Notes: generated by a model from the sequence alone, not told the origin. Shown: positions 15,375 through 23,823, numbered from the stretch's first letter. The stretch is 40,337 nt of DNA from an uncultured bacterium (GCA_947063875.1 CAMSTY010000030.1:1-40337), one strand, 5' to 3'. Numbers and translations are program-made.

Positions 15375-17144
15375 TTGGATACAAAAAGCAGAAAAATAAA
15401 TTTGATTTTGCGGTATTTTCGTGGTTCCAAGCGGTATTTTTTATGTGCCGTAGCGGCCTCTTTAGCCACTACGGCTTTAAATGCGGTGACGCCGCAGATT
15501 TTTCGTTTCAGTATCGACGAGGTATTAGGAGGCAGCGGCTATCCTTATTTGAGAGAACATCTCTGGGTTTTGGCATTGATGGTGGTGGGGGTGGCGGCCC
15601 TCTCAGGCCTGTCGATGTTTGTAAGCCGTATCTGTACGGCGCAGGCAGGAGAGAATTTTGCAAAAAACATGAGGGATTCGCTGTTTGCCCATGTACAGAG
15701 ATTGCCCATGCGTTGGCACGACCAAAATCAGACCGGAGATATCATTCAGCGTTGCACATCGGATGTGGAAGTGATCCGGAATTTTGTGGTCACACAGTTT
15801 TTAGAGGTGTTCCGCACTATATTTCTGGTCGGGATTTCTTTTGTAATGATGGTATCGATGAATCGCAGGCTGGCGCTTCTGGTGCTGCTGTTTGTGCCGG
15901 TAGTGGCGGGATATTCTGCCTTTTTTTACCAGTTGATTGCGAGGCTGTTTACCAGGGCGGATGAGGCGGAAGGGGAATTGTCTACCGTAGTGCAGGAGAA
16001 TGCAACCGGCGTCCGGGTGGTGCGTGCTTTTGGGCGGGAACGATTTGAGATGGATCGTTTCCGTGAAAAAAATGAAACTTTTGCCAGGATGTGGATTCGT
16101 CTGGGAACCCTTTCCGGACTGTACTGGGGAGTCGGGGATCTGATTACGGGCCTCCAGGTGGTGGCAGTGGTGGTACTGGGAGCAGTGGAAGCGGTGCATG
16201 GAAATATGTCTGTGGGGGAATTTGTGGCCTTTGCTTCTTATAATACCGTGCTGGTGTGGCCGGTCCGCGGTCTGGGTAGAATCCTTTCGGACATGAGCAA
16301 GGCGGGGGTTTCTTTTGAACGTGTGGATTATATTATCCGCGGGCAGGAGGAGCGGTATCAGGAGGAGCGGTGCCAGGAAAAGCAGCATCAGGAGAAGCGG
16401 TGCCAGGAGAAGCGGTATCAGGAGAAGCGGTGCCAGGAGGAGGAGCATCAGGAGAAGCAGGATCAAGAGAGGCGGCAGGAATTTCCGCAGCGTATGGATA
16501 TCGTGTTTTCTCATGTGTCTTTTGCCTATGAACGAGGGAAAAAGGTATTGGATGACATTTCTTTTTCCATTCCCCAGGGGCAGACATTTGGCATCCTGGG
16601 CGGCACCGGAAGCGGGAAATCCACAATTGTGCAGCTTTTGACCAGGCTTTATGAATGGGAGGAGAACGATCCCCAGGCAGCGGGAGGAAGCATTACCATC
16701 GGCGGCATGGACATCCGCGGGCTGCCGCTGGAGTGGCTGCGCCGGAATGTTGCGACGGTGCTTCAGGAGCCGTTTTTGTATTCGAGGACGATACGTGAGA
16801 ATATCGCCGCCTTTGCGCCGGATACTGCGATGGAGGAGATTCGCAAGGCGGCGCAGACGGCCTGTATGGATGAGGCGATATTGAATTTTGCAGATGGTTA
16901 TGACACTTTGGTTGGTGAACGCGGGGTGACTTTGTCCGGGGGCCAGCGCCAGCGGGTGGCGATTGCCCGGATGCTTTTGCAGAAAGCGCCGGTTATGATT
17001 TTTGACGATTCTTTGTCAGCAGTAGATTCGGAGACGGATTTTTTGATTCGCAAGGCGCTGAAAGAACGAAGAGGAGAGGCAACCATTATCCTGATTTCTC
17101 ATCGGATTACCACTTTGATGGGAGCGGATGAGAAATCAGGATAA
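15375..17144 (+). CDS. ABC exporter half-transporter A (degenerate site), C-terminally altered
   Basis: The 589-residue protein fuses six membrane segments (residues about 20-315) to an ATPase domain: Walker A GGTGSGKST (about 407-415), signature LSGGQRQ (about 519-525), Walker B VMIFDD and switch His576. The catalytic Glu after Walker B is Asp, as in the degenerate site of heterodimeric exporters such as TM287/288 or BmrCD. The linker between the domains holds eight QE(K/E)xx pentapeptide repeats. After GADEKSG the frame stops, because an inverted copy of upstream sequence replaced the normal end. About 40-65 C-terminal residues are lost, but all ATPase motifs remain. The start is a TTG at 15375 with GGAAGG upstream. 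The partner gene follows. Confidence 0.88.
   Translation: MDTKSRKINLILRYFRGSKRYFLCAVAASLATTALNAVTPQIFRFSIDEVLGGSGYPYLREHLWVLALMVVGVAALSGLSMFVSRICTAQAGENFAKNMRDSLFAHVQRLPMRWHDQNQTGDIIQRCTSDVEVIRNFVVTQFLEVFRTIFLVGISFVMMVSMNRRLALLVLLFVPVVAGYSAFFYQLIARLFTRADEAEGELSTVVQENATGVRVVRAFGRERFEMDRFREKNETFARMWIRLGTLSGLYWGVGDLITGLQVVAVVVLGAVEAVHGNMSVGEFVAFASYNTVLVWPVRGLGRILSDMSKAGVSFERVDYIIRGQEERYQEERCQEKQHQEKRCQEKRYQEKRCQEEEHQEKQDQERRQEFPQRMDIVFSHVSFAYERGKKVLDDISFSIPQGQTFGILGGTGSGKSTIVQLLTRLYEWEENDPQAAGGSITIGGMDIRGLPLEWLRRNVATVLQEPFLYSRTIRENIAAFAPDTAMEEIRKAAQTACMDEAILNFADGYDTLVGERGVTLSGGQRQRVAIARMLLQKAPVMIFDDSLSAVDSETDFLIRKALKERRGEATIILISHRITTLMGADEKSG
16344..16475 (+). repeat. 15-bp tandem repeat encoding QE(K/E)(R/Q/E)(C/Y/H/D) units
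   Basis: Eight consecutive in-frame 15-bp units (16344-16463) and a four-codon ninth encode QEERY, QEERC, QEKQH, QEKRC, QEKRY, QEKRC, QEEEH, QEKQD and QERR. The fifth position alternates among Tyr, Cys, His and Asp. The unit length is a multiple of three, so slippage would change the repeat number without breaking the frame. It lies in the linker between membrane and ATPase domains of exporter half A. Confidence 0.9.
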
Positions 17145-17207
17145 TGGTTGCCTCTCCTCTTCGTTCTTTCAGCGCCTTGCGAATCAAAAAATCCGTCTCC
17201 GAATCTA
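17023..17207. repeat. 81-bp perfect inverted duplication with 23-bp spacer
   Basis: Bases 17023-17103 and 17127-17207 are exact reverse complements (81 bp each) separated by 23 bp. The left arm encodes part of the exporter A ATPase domain (SETDFLIRKALKERRGEA and on to the switch His). The right arm is therefore an inverted copy that replaced native sequence, since family-typical C-terminal sequence resumes right after 17207. The pattern fits template switching at a replication fork. An assembly or amplification artefact is the alternative. Confidence 0.95.
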
Positions 17208-17316
17208 TCAGAAGATTTATGAGATTCAGATGAGTGGGGACGATAGAAGGCAGATGGAGGATGCCGGGGAAGAGGGCAGGAGAACTACGGCGGAGGTGTG
17301 TAATGGCAGCATATGA
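17208..17316 (+). pseudogene. Detached C-terminal tail of exporter half A
   Basis: In the frame +1 to the exporter A stop, the sequence reads (I)YQKIYEIQMSGDDRRQMED and ends at TGA 17314-17316. QKIYEIQ-type ends are typical of this exporter family, so this is the original C-terminus, cut off by the inverted duplication. It overlaps the start of the partner gene by 14 bp, which shows that the two genes were translationally coupled before the event. Confidence 0.75.
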
Positions 17317-19150
17317 AGAACAGGAATACAACAAACCGTTCAGCTTCCGGATCTGGGCAAAAATGCTTCCTTTTTTTAAACCCTACCGGCTGTTTTTTAT
17401 CACTACCATGGGGCTGAACGTTTTTTTGGCAGCAGTAGACGTGCTGACGCCGTTGTTTCAGAGTTATGCGATTGATCATTTTATTACCAGGGGCACCCTG
17501 GATGGACTGCAGCCTTTTGTGGCGGCTTATGTGCTGATGATTGCCGCTCAGACAGTCAGCGTGTATGTTTCGGTGCACGCGGCGACGACGATTGAGATGA
17601 AGGTGGGGCGGGATCTGAAATGGGCGCAGTTTCGGCATCTGCAGACCCTGTCATTTTCCTACTACAATACGACGCCGGTAGGGTATATTCATGCCCGGGT
17701 GATGAGCGATACCTTGCGGATCGCAACGATGATTGCCTGGGGACTGGTGGACATGTTCTGGGCTTTGATCTATGTGGTCAGTGTGTTTGTGATTATGTTC
17801 TGGCTGGATGCGGGGCTGGCCTGGATTATTCTGCTGATTGTGCCGTGTATCGCTTTGCTCACCGTCTATTTTCAAAATCGGATTCTGCACTGGAACCGGA
17901 AGGTGCGCCGGATCAATTCCCAGATTACCAGCGCTTACAACGAAAGTATCACAGGGGTAAAGACTTCCAAAAGTATGGGGATAGAATCCGATAATGACCG
18001 GGCATTTTTTGCGCAGACCTCGAGGATGCATCAGGCCGCCAGCCGCTCGGCAAGGCTGAATGCCATTTACATCCCGATGATTCTTCTGTTCAGTTCGGTG
18101 GCTTCGGCGGTTGTGCTGATTCGCGGTGGGGGAATGGTGAGGGAGAAGGTGATGCAGCTGGGGACATTGTCTGTATTTATCTCCTATGCCGTGATTATTT
18201 TTGAACCGATCCAGCAGCTGGCGCGCCTGCTTTCAGAACTGATCTCCTGTCAGGCCAATATTGAGAGGGTTATGGATTTGCTGGAACAAAAGCCGAATGT
18301 GGTGGATGATGAGGCGGTGATTGCAAAATATGGAGACGCGTTTACTGCCAAAAAGGAAAACTGGGAACGGATTCGCGGAGATATTGTGTTTGAAGATGTG
18401 TCTTTTCGATACCCGGATGGCAAAGAATATGTATTGGAATATTTTAATCTTCATGTGCCGGCAGGGATGAATGTGGCGATTGTGGGCGAGACCGGGGCCG
18501 GAAAGTCTACATTGGTGAACTTGCTGGGGAGATTTTTTGAACCGACGAAGGGGAGGATTCTGATTGACGGGGCAGATTACAGAGAACGCTCTCAGCTGTG
18601 GCTGCACAGCCAGATCGGCTATGTGCTTCAGAGTCCGCATTTATTTTCCGGAACCGTGCGGGAAAATATCCGCTATGGGCGTCTGGATGCCACGGATTGG
18701 GAGGTGGAGGAGGCAGCCAGGCAGGTATCCGCGGATGTGGTAGCGGCGAAATTGGAACATGGCTATGAGAGCAATGTCGGTGAGAGCGGCGGCAGGCTTT
18801 CGGTGGGGGAGAAGCAGCTGATCTCGTTTGCGAGAGCGATTTTGGCAGATCCGGCGATTTTTGTGCTGGATGAAGCGACTTCGTCCATCGACACACAGAC
18901 GGAGCAGCTGATTCAGAAGGCGGTTAACCATCTCCTGAAGGGACACACCTCTTTTGTGATTGCCCATCGTCTTTCGACAATCCGCCAGTCAGACCTGATC
19001 CTGGTGGTAAAAGACGGAAAAATTGTCGAGCAAGGGAACCACCACGAATTGCTGGCGCAGGAAGGCTATTATTATGAACTGTATTTCAGGCAGTTTGAAG
19101 AGGAATCGGCAATGCAGGTATTTGCAGAAAAGGGAGGCGACAGAGAATGA
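17303..19150 (+). CDS. ABC exporter half-transporter B (catalytic site)
   Basis: The 615-residue half transporter has six membrane segments (residues about 25-320) and an ATPase domain with Walker A GETGAGKST (about 395-403), a non-canonical signature RLSVGEKQ (about 499), Walker B FVLDEATSSID with the catalytic Glu, and switch His in VIAHRLSTI. With half A this gives one full site (Walker A/B of B with LSGGQ of A) and one degenerate site, the classic heterodimer plan. The start at 17303 follows GGAGG by seven bases. The frame is open 23 codons further upstream. The stop overlaps the subtilase ATG (ATGA). Substrate is unknown; drugs, lipids and peptides are all possible. Confidence 0.93.
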   Translation: MAAYEEQEYNKPFSFRIWAKMLPFFKPYRLFFITTMGLNVFLAAVDVLTPLFQSYAIDHFITRGTLDGLQPFVAAYVLMIAAQTVSVYVSVHAATTIEMKVGRDLKWAQFRHLQTLSFSYYNTTPVGYIHARVMSDTLRIATMIAWGLVDMFWALIYVVSVFVIMFWLDAGLAWIILLIVPCIALLTVYFQNRILHWNRKVRRINSQITSAYNESITGVKTSKSMGIESDNDRAFFAQTSRMHQAASRSARLNAIYIPMILLFSSVASAVVLIRGGGMVREKVMQLGTLSVFISYAVIIFEPIQQLARLLSELISCQANIERVMDLLEQKPNVVDDEAVIAKYGDAFTAKKENWERIRGDIVFEDVSFRYPDGKEYVLEYFNLHVPAGMNVAIVGETGAGKSTLVNLLGRFFEPTKGRILIDGADYRERSQLWLHSQIGYVLQSPHLFSGTVRENIRYGRLDATDWEVEEAARQVSADVVAAKLEHGYESNVGESGGRLSVGEKQLISFARAILADPAIFVLDEATSSIDTQTEQLIQKAVNHLLKGHTSFVIAHRLSTIRQSDLILVVKDGKIVEQGNHHELLAQEGYYYELYFRQFEEESAMQVFAEKGGDRE

Positions 19151-20331
19151 CAGCAGGAATGAAAAAAAGGATCTTTTGCGGGGTATGCGCGGCATGTGTA
19201 TGGGGGATGTCTGCCAGCGCAAACAGATCCGGAACATTTGATAGGCAGATCCAAGAGGCCCAGGAATTTCATGCCCATGCACAGAATCCGCCGGATGGAC
19301 TGAATCTGACGGACGGGGGTTCTTATTATTCCTATCAATGGGCGTTGAAAAATATCGGCAATATGCGCAGGATTTCCGAGTCGGGCGAAAAAACGGTTAC
19401 AGACAGTGTGGCCGGCGTTGATATTGCGGCGGAACCGGCATGGGCCGTATACGAACAGAAAACACAGCGCCGTACGGTGACGGTTGCGCTGATCGATACC
19501 GGTGTGGAAATCACTCACCCGGAACTGCAGAATGCGGTCTGGGTCAATCAGGATGAGATCCCCGGCGACGGGATTGATAATGACGGAAATGGTTATGCGG
19601 ATGATATAAATGGCTGGAATTTTCATGATGGCAATAACCAGGTGTTTGGAGGGGCCGATGATGAACACGGAACGCATGAAGCCGGAATCATTGCGGGCGC
19701 CTGGGACGGACGGGGAATCACAGGAATCGCTGACGGCAATTATGTGAAAATTATGGTGCTGAAGGTTCTTGCCTCTGAGGAGGGGATAGGATTTTCCAGA
19801 GGAGTCAAGGAGGCAATCCGGTATGCCAGGGATAACGGTGCGGATATCTGCAATCTGAGTATGGGGACACAGGATTACGACGAGGAGATGGACCGCCTGA
19901 TAAGAGAGTCTCAGATGTTGTTTGTGGTATCGGCAGGAAACGGAGAAGGGGGGCAGGGATATGATATCGATGTCTCTCCGGTATACCCGGCGGCCTGCCC
20001 GGGGGACAATATCATTACGGTTGCCAATATGATGTTTGACGGAAATCTTGACGTGACTTCCAATTATGGGGCCGCCCATGTGGATATAGCGGCGCCGGGA
20101 ACTTATATCTTAAGTACTGTGCCCGGAGGATATGGGTTTCTTACCGGCACCTCGATGGCGGCGCCGATGGTTACGGGGGCGGCGGCGTTGGTTTATTCGT
20201 GCCGTCCGGAACTGGGGCTTTCCGATCTGAGACGGGTAATATTGGACTCGGCAACAAGGAGGGAAAGCCTGGAAGGGAAATGTGTTACCGGCGGAATGCT
20301 GAATATTCAGGGGGCAATTTCGGCAGAATAA
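19147..20331 (+). CDS. Secreted subtilisin-like serine protease (S8)
   Basis: The 394-residue protein starts with a signal peptide (MKKRIFCGVCAACVWGMSAS from residue 5). The catalytic triad is complete: Asp117 in ALIDTG, His174 in DEHGTHEAG and Ser336 in GTSMAAP, with oxyanion Asn265 in SAGNG. The GDGIDNDGNGYADD loop looks like a calcium-binding insert common in this family. A propeptide of roughly 60-80 residues would precede the catalytic domain. No C-terminal anchor is visible. The ATG overlaps the exporter B stop, so all three genes are coupled. The protease could mature or degrade what the exporter secretes, or act independently outside the cell. Confidence 0.92.
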   Translation: MTAGMKKRIFCGVCAACVWGMSASANRSGTFDRQIQEAQEFHAHAQNPPDGLNLTDGGSYYSYQWALKNIGNMRRISESGEKTVTDSVAGVDIAAEPAWAVYEQKTQRRTVTVALIDTGVEITHPELQNAVWVNQDEIPGDGIDNDGNGYADDINGWNFHDGNNQVFGGADDEHGTHEAGIIAGAWDGRGITGIADGNYVKIMVLKVLASEEGIGFSRGVKEAIRYARDNGADICNLSMGTQDYDEEMDRLIRESQMLFVVSAGNGEGGQGYDIDVSPVYPAACPGDNIITVANMMFDGNLDVTSNYGAAHVDIAAPGTYILSTVPGGYGFLTGTSMAAPMVTGAAALVYSCRPELGLSDLRRVILDSATRRESLEGKCVTGGMLNIQGAISAE

Positions 20332-20361
20332 CCAAATTTCTTTTCGGATTTGGAAAATATA

Positions 20362-20390
20362 TTGACAAAACGGGTTTTCGCATTTATACT
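20362..20390 (+). promoter_or_regulatory. Promoter of the PTS gene
   Basis: TTGACA (20362-20367) and TATACT (20385-20390) are separated by 17 bp, a near-consensus vegetative promoter placed directly before the antitermination leader. Confidence 0.85.
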
Positions 20391-20395
20391 TTTAG

Positions 20396-20434
20396 CAGTG
20401 TGTTACTGATAAAGAAACTCTATCAGGCATAAAC
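20396..20434 (+). promoter_or_regulatory. Ribonucleic antiterminator (RAT) site
   Basis: GTGTTACTGATAAA followed by TATCAGGCATAAAC matches the form of BglG/LicT/GlcT RAT elements: two short strands (CTGATA with TATCAG) around bulged bases. Its 3' part overlaps the left arm of the terminator that follows, as required for antitermination. The likely ligand protein is the CAT-PRD regulator encoded at 22979-23803. Confidence 0.8.
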
Positions 20435-20483
20435 TACCCATAAGCGGCAAAGCAGCTGTGGAAAGGGGGTTTATGCCTTTTTG
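20425..20483 (+). terminator. Conditional terminator in the PTS leader
   Basis: AGGCATAAAC (20425-20434) pairs perfectly with GTTTATGCCT (20469-20478), followed by TTTTTG. Further pairing (ACCC with GGGG) extends the base. Formation excludes the RAT fold. Two additional complementary pairs (AAACTACCC 20431-20439 with GGGTAGTTT 20491-20499; GCGGCA 20443-20448 with TGCCGC 20501-20506) offer alternative structures. Confidence 0.85.
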
Positions 20484-20526
20484 TCGTTTAGGGTAGTTTC
20501 TGCCGCACAAATCTAAGAGAAGGTGG

Positions 20527-22776
20527 ATGAAAGCAATGAAAGACAAAATTTTTGGTGTATTGCAGCGGGTCGGACGTTCCTTTATGCTTCCGATTGCTAT
20601 TCTCCCGGTAGCCGGACTTCTGCTGGGTATCGGCGGCTCCTTTACCAATGCAACCATGATCAGTGCCTATCATCTGGAATCAATTCTGGGACCGGGCACA
20701 TTACTGAACGGATTTTTGAATATTTTAAACAGCTGCGGCAATGTGGTTTTTGAAAATCTGCCCCTTCTGTTTGCCATTGGTGTGGCAGTAGGTATGGCAA
20801 AGCAGGAGAAGGAAGTGGCGGCATTGGCCAGCGTGATTGCATTTTTCATTATGCATACGGCCATTCATGCCCTGCTGGTGCTTTCCGGCCGGCTGATCAC
20901 AGCACCGGAGGTGATGGATGGGGCAGGGAATGCCCTGGCAGGCATGGTGGGTTCCGTGGAGCAGACCGTAGGAATGCTGGACGGCTCGGTGACGAAGGTT
21001 CTGGGTATCTCTTCTTTGCAGATGGGAGTATTCGGCGGTGTGATTGTAGGCCTTGGCGTTGCGGCTCTCCACAATAAATATTATAAGATCCAGCTGCCGC
21101 AGGTGCTGTCCTTCTTTGGCGGCACCCGATTTGTGCCGATTGTCTGCAGCGTGGCTTATATCTTTGTGGGAATCCTGATGTACTTCGTGTGGCCGGTGAT
21201 CCAGACAGGGATCTATGGACTGGGAGCGTTGGTGAACAGTTCCGGCTATATAGGGACCTGGATTTACGGGATTATCGAGAGGGCGCTGATTCCCTTTGGG
21301 CTTCATCACGTATTTTATATGCCTTTCTGGCAGACAGCCGTAGGAGGCCAGCTGGAGGTAGGAGGCCAGATGATATATGGGGCCCAGAATATTTTCTTTG
21401 CCCAGCTGGCCCATGTGGGCGAGATCAGCCATTTCAGCGTCAATCCGGGAACCCGGTTTATGGCGGGAAAATTCCCCTTTATGATTTTTGGCCTGCCGGG
21501 AGCGGCGCTTGCGATGTATCAGGTGGCGAAGCCGGAAAAGAAGCAGGCGGCAGGGGGACTTTTGATTTCCGCGGCTTTGACGGCTATGCTGACGGGCATC
21601 ACGGAGCCTCTGGAATTTACCTTTATCTTTGTAGCGCCGTTTTTGTATGCCGTCCATAGTGTGCTGGCCGGAGCCGCCTATATGCTGATGCATATTCTGA
21701 ATGTAGGCGTAGGCATGACCTTCTCCGGCGGCATCATTGATCTGACCCTGTTTGGTATCCTTCCCGGGGCGGGAAAGACCAGCTGGTACTGGATTCCCAT
21801 TGTAGGCGTGGTATATTTTGTCGTATATTTCTTGTTGTTCAAGTACCTGATCCTGAAGTTTGATCTGAAGACGCCGGGCCGGGATGACAGCGAGGAGGTA
21901 AAGCTGTACCGGAGAAGCGATGTGGATGCAAGAAAGAATTCCTCAGAGGGCCAGGCAGCCGTAGAGGAACGTTCTCAGATGATTCTTAATGGCCTGGGAG
22001 GACGGAAAAATGTGGTGGACGTGGACTGCTGTATCACTCGTCTCCGCTGCACGGTGAACAAGCCGGAACTGGTAAACGAGGGTATCCTGAAAAGGACCGG
22101 AGCTGCCGGAGTGATCAAAAAGGGTCAGGGAGTCCAGGTGATCTACGGGCCGACAGTGCCGAATATCAAGGCGGACCTGGTGGCTTATATGCCGTCGGCT
22201 CCGGATGTGGAATATCATGAGGAAGAGGACAAAGCAGGAAATAAGGAAGGGGATGCAAAAGCCGGAAATGACGCTGCCAGCAGCAAGGAAAAGGCCGGCA
22301 GCGGGGCGGCTGCGGGGAAAAAGGTTCCCCTTTACAGTCCCTTTACCGGAAAGGTAGAGTCCATCGAGCATGCGCCGGATGCGACCTTTGCCCAGAAAAT
22401 GATCGGGGACGGATTTATGGTAATGCCGGTCAACGGAGAGGTGCTGGCCCCTTGTGATGTGGATGTGGCCTTTGTATTCCCTACCGGACACGCAATGGGT
22501 TTAAAGAGCGGAGACGGCACGGAGTTCATGCTGCATATCGGCGTGGATACGGTGAAGCTGGAGGGCAAAGGCTTTGAACCCCAGGTCAAGGATGGCGATC
22601 ATGTGAAAAGGGGAGAATGTCTGCTGAAATTTGACCTGGAGTATGTGAAAACGAATGCGGTGTCAGAGGCCTGCATGGTAATTTATACGGCGTTGCCGGA
22701 GGGAGCGTCGGTGGAAGTGCCGGAAGAAAAAGAACTGAAGGCTTTGGATTATGCTGCGGACTTAATAGGAGTATAA
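20527..22776 (+). CDS. ptsG: PTS glucose-family permease, EIICBA
   Basis: The 749-residue protein has all three domains: EIIC (about residues 4-440, with a multi-span membrane region and the ALIPFGLHHVFYMPFWQTA and TGITEPLEFTF blocks), EIIB (about 475-555, phosphorylated Cys502 in DCCITRLRC) and EIIA (about 595-735, active His670 in MLHIGVDTV). A charged Ala/Gly/Lys-rich linker joins B to A. It imports and phosphorylates a hexose, probably glucose; GlcNAc or a glucoside cannot be excluded by eye. ATG 20536 is an alternative start. Expression is controlled by the RAT/terminator leader. Confidence 0.93.
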   Translation: MKAMKDKIFGVLQRVGRSFMLPIAILPVAGLLLGIGGSFTNATMISAYHLESILGPGTLLNGFLNILNSCGNVVFENLPLLFAIGVAVGMAKQEKEVAALASVIAFFIMHTAIHALLVLSGRLITAPEVMDGAGNALAGMVGSVEQTVGMLDGSVTKVLGISSLQMGVFGGVIVGLGVAALHNKYYKIQLPQVLSFFGGTRFVPIVCSVAYIFVGILMYFVWPVIQTGIYGLGALVNSSGYIGTWIYGIIERALIPFGLHHVFYMPFWQTAVGGQLEVGGQMIYGAQNIFFAQLAHVGEISHFSVNPGTRFMAGKFPFMIFGLPGAALAMYQVAKPEKKQAAGGLLISAALTAMLTGITEPLEFTFIFVAPFLYAVHSVLAGAAYMLMHILNVGVGMTFSGGIIDLTLFGILPGAGKTSWYWIPIVGVVYFVVYFLLFKYLILKFDLKTPGRDDSEEVKLYRRSDVDARKNSSEGQAAVEERSQMILNGLGGRKNVVDVDCCITRLRCTVNKPELVNEGILKRTGAAGVIKKGQGVQVIYGPTVPNIKADLVAYMPSAPDVEYHEEEDKAGNKEGDAKAGNDAASSKEKAGSGAAAGKKVPLYSPFTGKVESIEHAPDATFAQKMIGDGFMVMPVNGEVLAPCDVDVAFVFPTGHAMGLKSGDGTEFMLHIGVDTVKLEGKGFEPQVKDGDHVKRGECLLKFDLEYVKTNAVSEACMVIYTALPEGASVEVPEEKELKALDYAADLIGV

Positions 22777-22828
22777 AAATTCAAGCAGGACAAATGCGGG
22801 GAGATATGTTAATATAGTATCAGGAATT

Positions 22829-22866
22829 GGCCATGCAGTGTTTCCAAAACAGGGCTCTGCATGGCC
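22829..22866 (+). promoter_or_regulatory. Hairpin between PTS and antiterminator genes
   Basis: GGCCATGCAG (22829-22838) pairs perfectly with CTGCATGGCC (22857-22866) around an 18-nt loop. No T-run follows, so it is more likely an mRNA stability or processing element than a terminator. The rest of the 202-bp gap holds nothing else I recognise. Confidence 0.5.
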
Positions 22867-22978
22867 GAAGCATGACAGAAGGCATGTTTTTGGCAAAATG
22901 CTTTTGGCAAAAGGGAAATGCAGATGACAGGAAGCCACGGATTTACGGATGGAAAATCAGTAGATGGGAGAAAGCAGG

Positions 22979-23803
22979 ATGTATCGTGTAATCAAAGTGT
23001 TGAATAATAACGGGGTACTGGTTTACGATATGAAGCGGGAAGAAGAGGCAATTCTGCTGGGGAACGGAATTGGCTTTGGGAAAAAAGTCAATGAACGTTT
23101 TGAACGGGATGAAAATACAAAACGCTACACAATTGTGGACCGGGAAGAGAAAAAGAGAACCGGGCGGCAGGTGCTAAGCGGTATGGACCCGGAGTTTCTG
23201 GAACTGGCCGGGAGGATCGTGGAACTGGCAAAGGCAGAGCTGGGAGAGTTGAATCCCAACATTCTGATTCCTCTGGCGGACCATATTGCTGTGGCTGTGG
23301 AACGGATGCAGAACGGGATTTTGCTGAAAAACCCCTTCCATGGAGATATCCGGGTTTTGTATCCGGAGGAATACCAGATTGCCTTAAAGAGCTGTGACAT
23401 GGTACGGGAAGCTGTCGGCTGCATGCTGTGTCAGGATGAGGTTGGATACATTGCCCTCCATATTCGGGCCGGGCGGATGGATGAAAAGCTGGAAGAGTCT
23501 TTGCAGATGGTTACGCTGATGCGGATGGTGGCGGCGATGGTGGAGGAATCCCTGGGATTAAAACTGGACCCTCATTCCTTTATGTTTGAGCGGTTTATGG
23601 CCCATCTGCGCTATCTGGCAGTCCGGATTCGGGACGAAGAGCCGATCAGCCTGGATATGGATGAGTATGCACGGACGCAGTTTCCGCAGTCCTATGAACT
23701 GGCCCAAAAGATTTGCGCCCGCCTGAAAGAGGAACTTCACAAACCGGTGCCGCGCGAAGCAGTCGGACACCTGGCAATACATATTGAACGCCTGAAGGTC
23801 TGA
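22979..23803 (+). CDS. BglG/LicT/GlcT-family transcription antiterminator
   Basis: The 274-residue protein has an RNA-binding CAT domain (MYRVIKVLNNNGVLV, about residues 1-56) and two PRD domains with conserved histidines in LADHIAVAVERM and YIALHIRAG (PRD1) and in MAHLRYLAVRI and GHLAIHIERLKV (PRD2). It should bind the RAT site at 20396-20434 and allow readthrough into the PTS gene when its PRDs are in the active phosphorylation state. The start at 22979 has GGAGAAAG five bases upstream; the open frame extends only five codons further. It lies 202 bp after the PTS gene. Confidence 0.94.
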   Translation: MYRVIKVLNNNGVLVYDMKREEEAILLGNGIGFGKKVNERFERDENTKRYTIVDREEKKRTGRQVLSGMDPEFLELAGRIVELAKAELGELNPNILIPLADHIAVAVERMQNGILLKNPFHGDIRVLYPEEYQIALKSCDMVREAVGCMLCQDEVGYIALHIRAGRMDEKLEESLQMVTLMRMVAAMVEESLGLKLDPHSFMFERFMAHLRYLAVRIRDEEPISLDMDEYARTQFPQSYELAQKICARLKEELHKPVPREAVGHLAIHIERLKV

Positions 23804-23823
23804 ACAGGCAAAGAAAGGCTGGA

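Noticed and set aside
15128..15964. 278-residue plus-strand frame overlapping the dehydrogenase remnant and exporter start
   Set aside because: It is antisense to the dehydrogenase and out of frame with the exporter; no domain is recognisable.
16315..16641. Arg/Ser-rich plus-strand frame and Pro/Thr/Ala-rich minus-strand frames over the exporter linker
   Set aside because: They are alternate-frame readings of the 15-bp tandem repeat.
17107..17334. Minus-strand frame encoding an ABC fragment (SETDFLIRKALKERRGEA)
   Set aside because: It is the inverted duplicate arm and not a separate transporter gene.
22829..22866. Intrinsic terminator after the PTS gene
   Set aside because: The stem is perfect but no T-run follows, so it was listed only as a hairpin.
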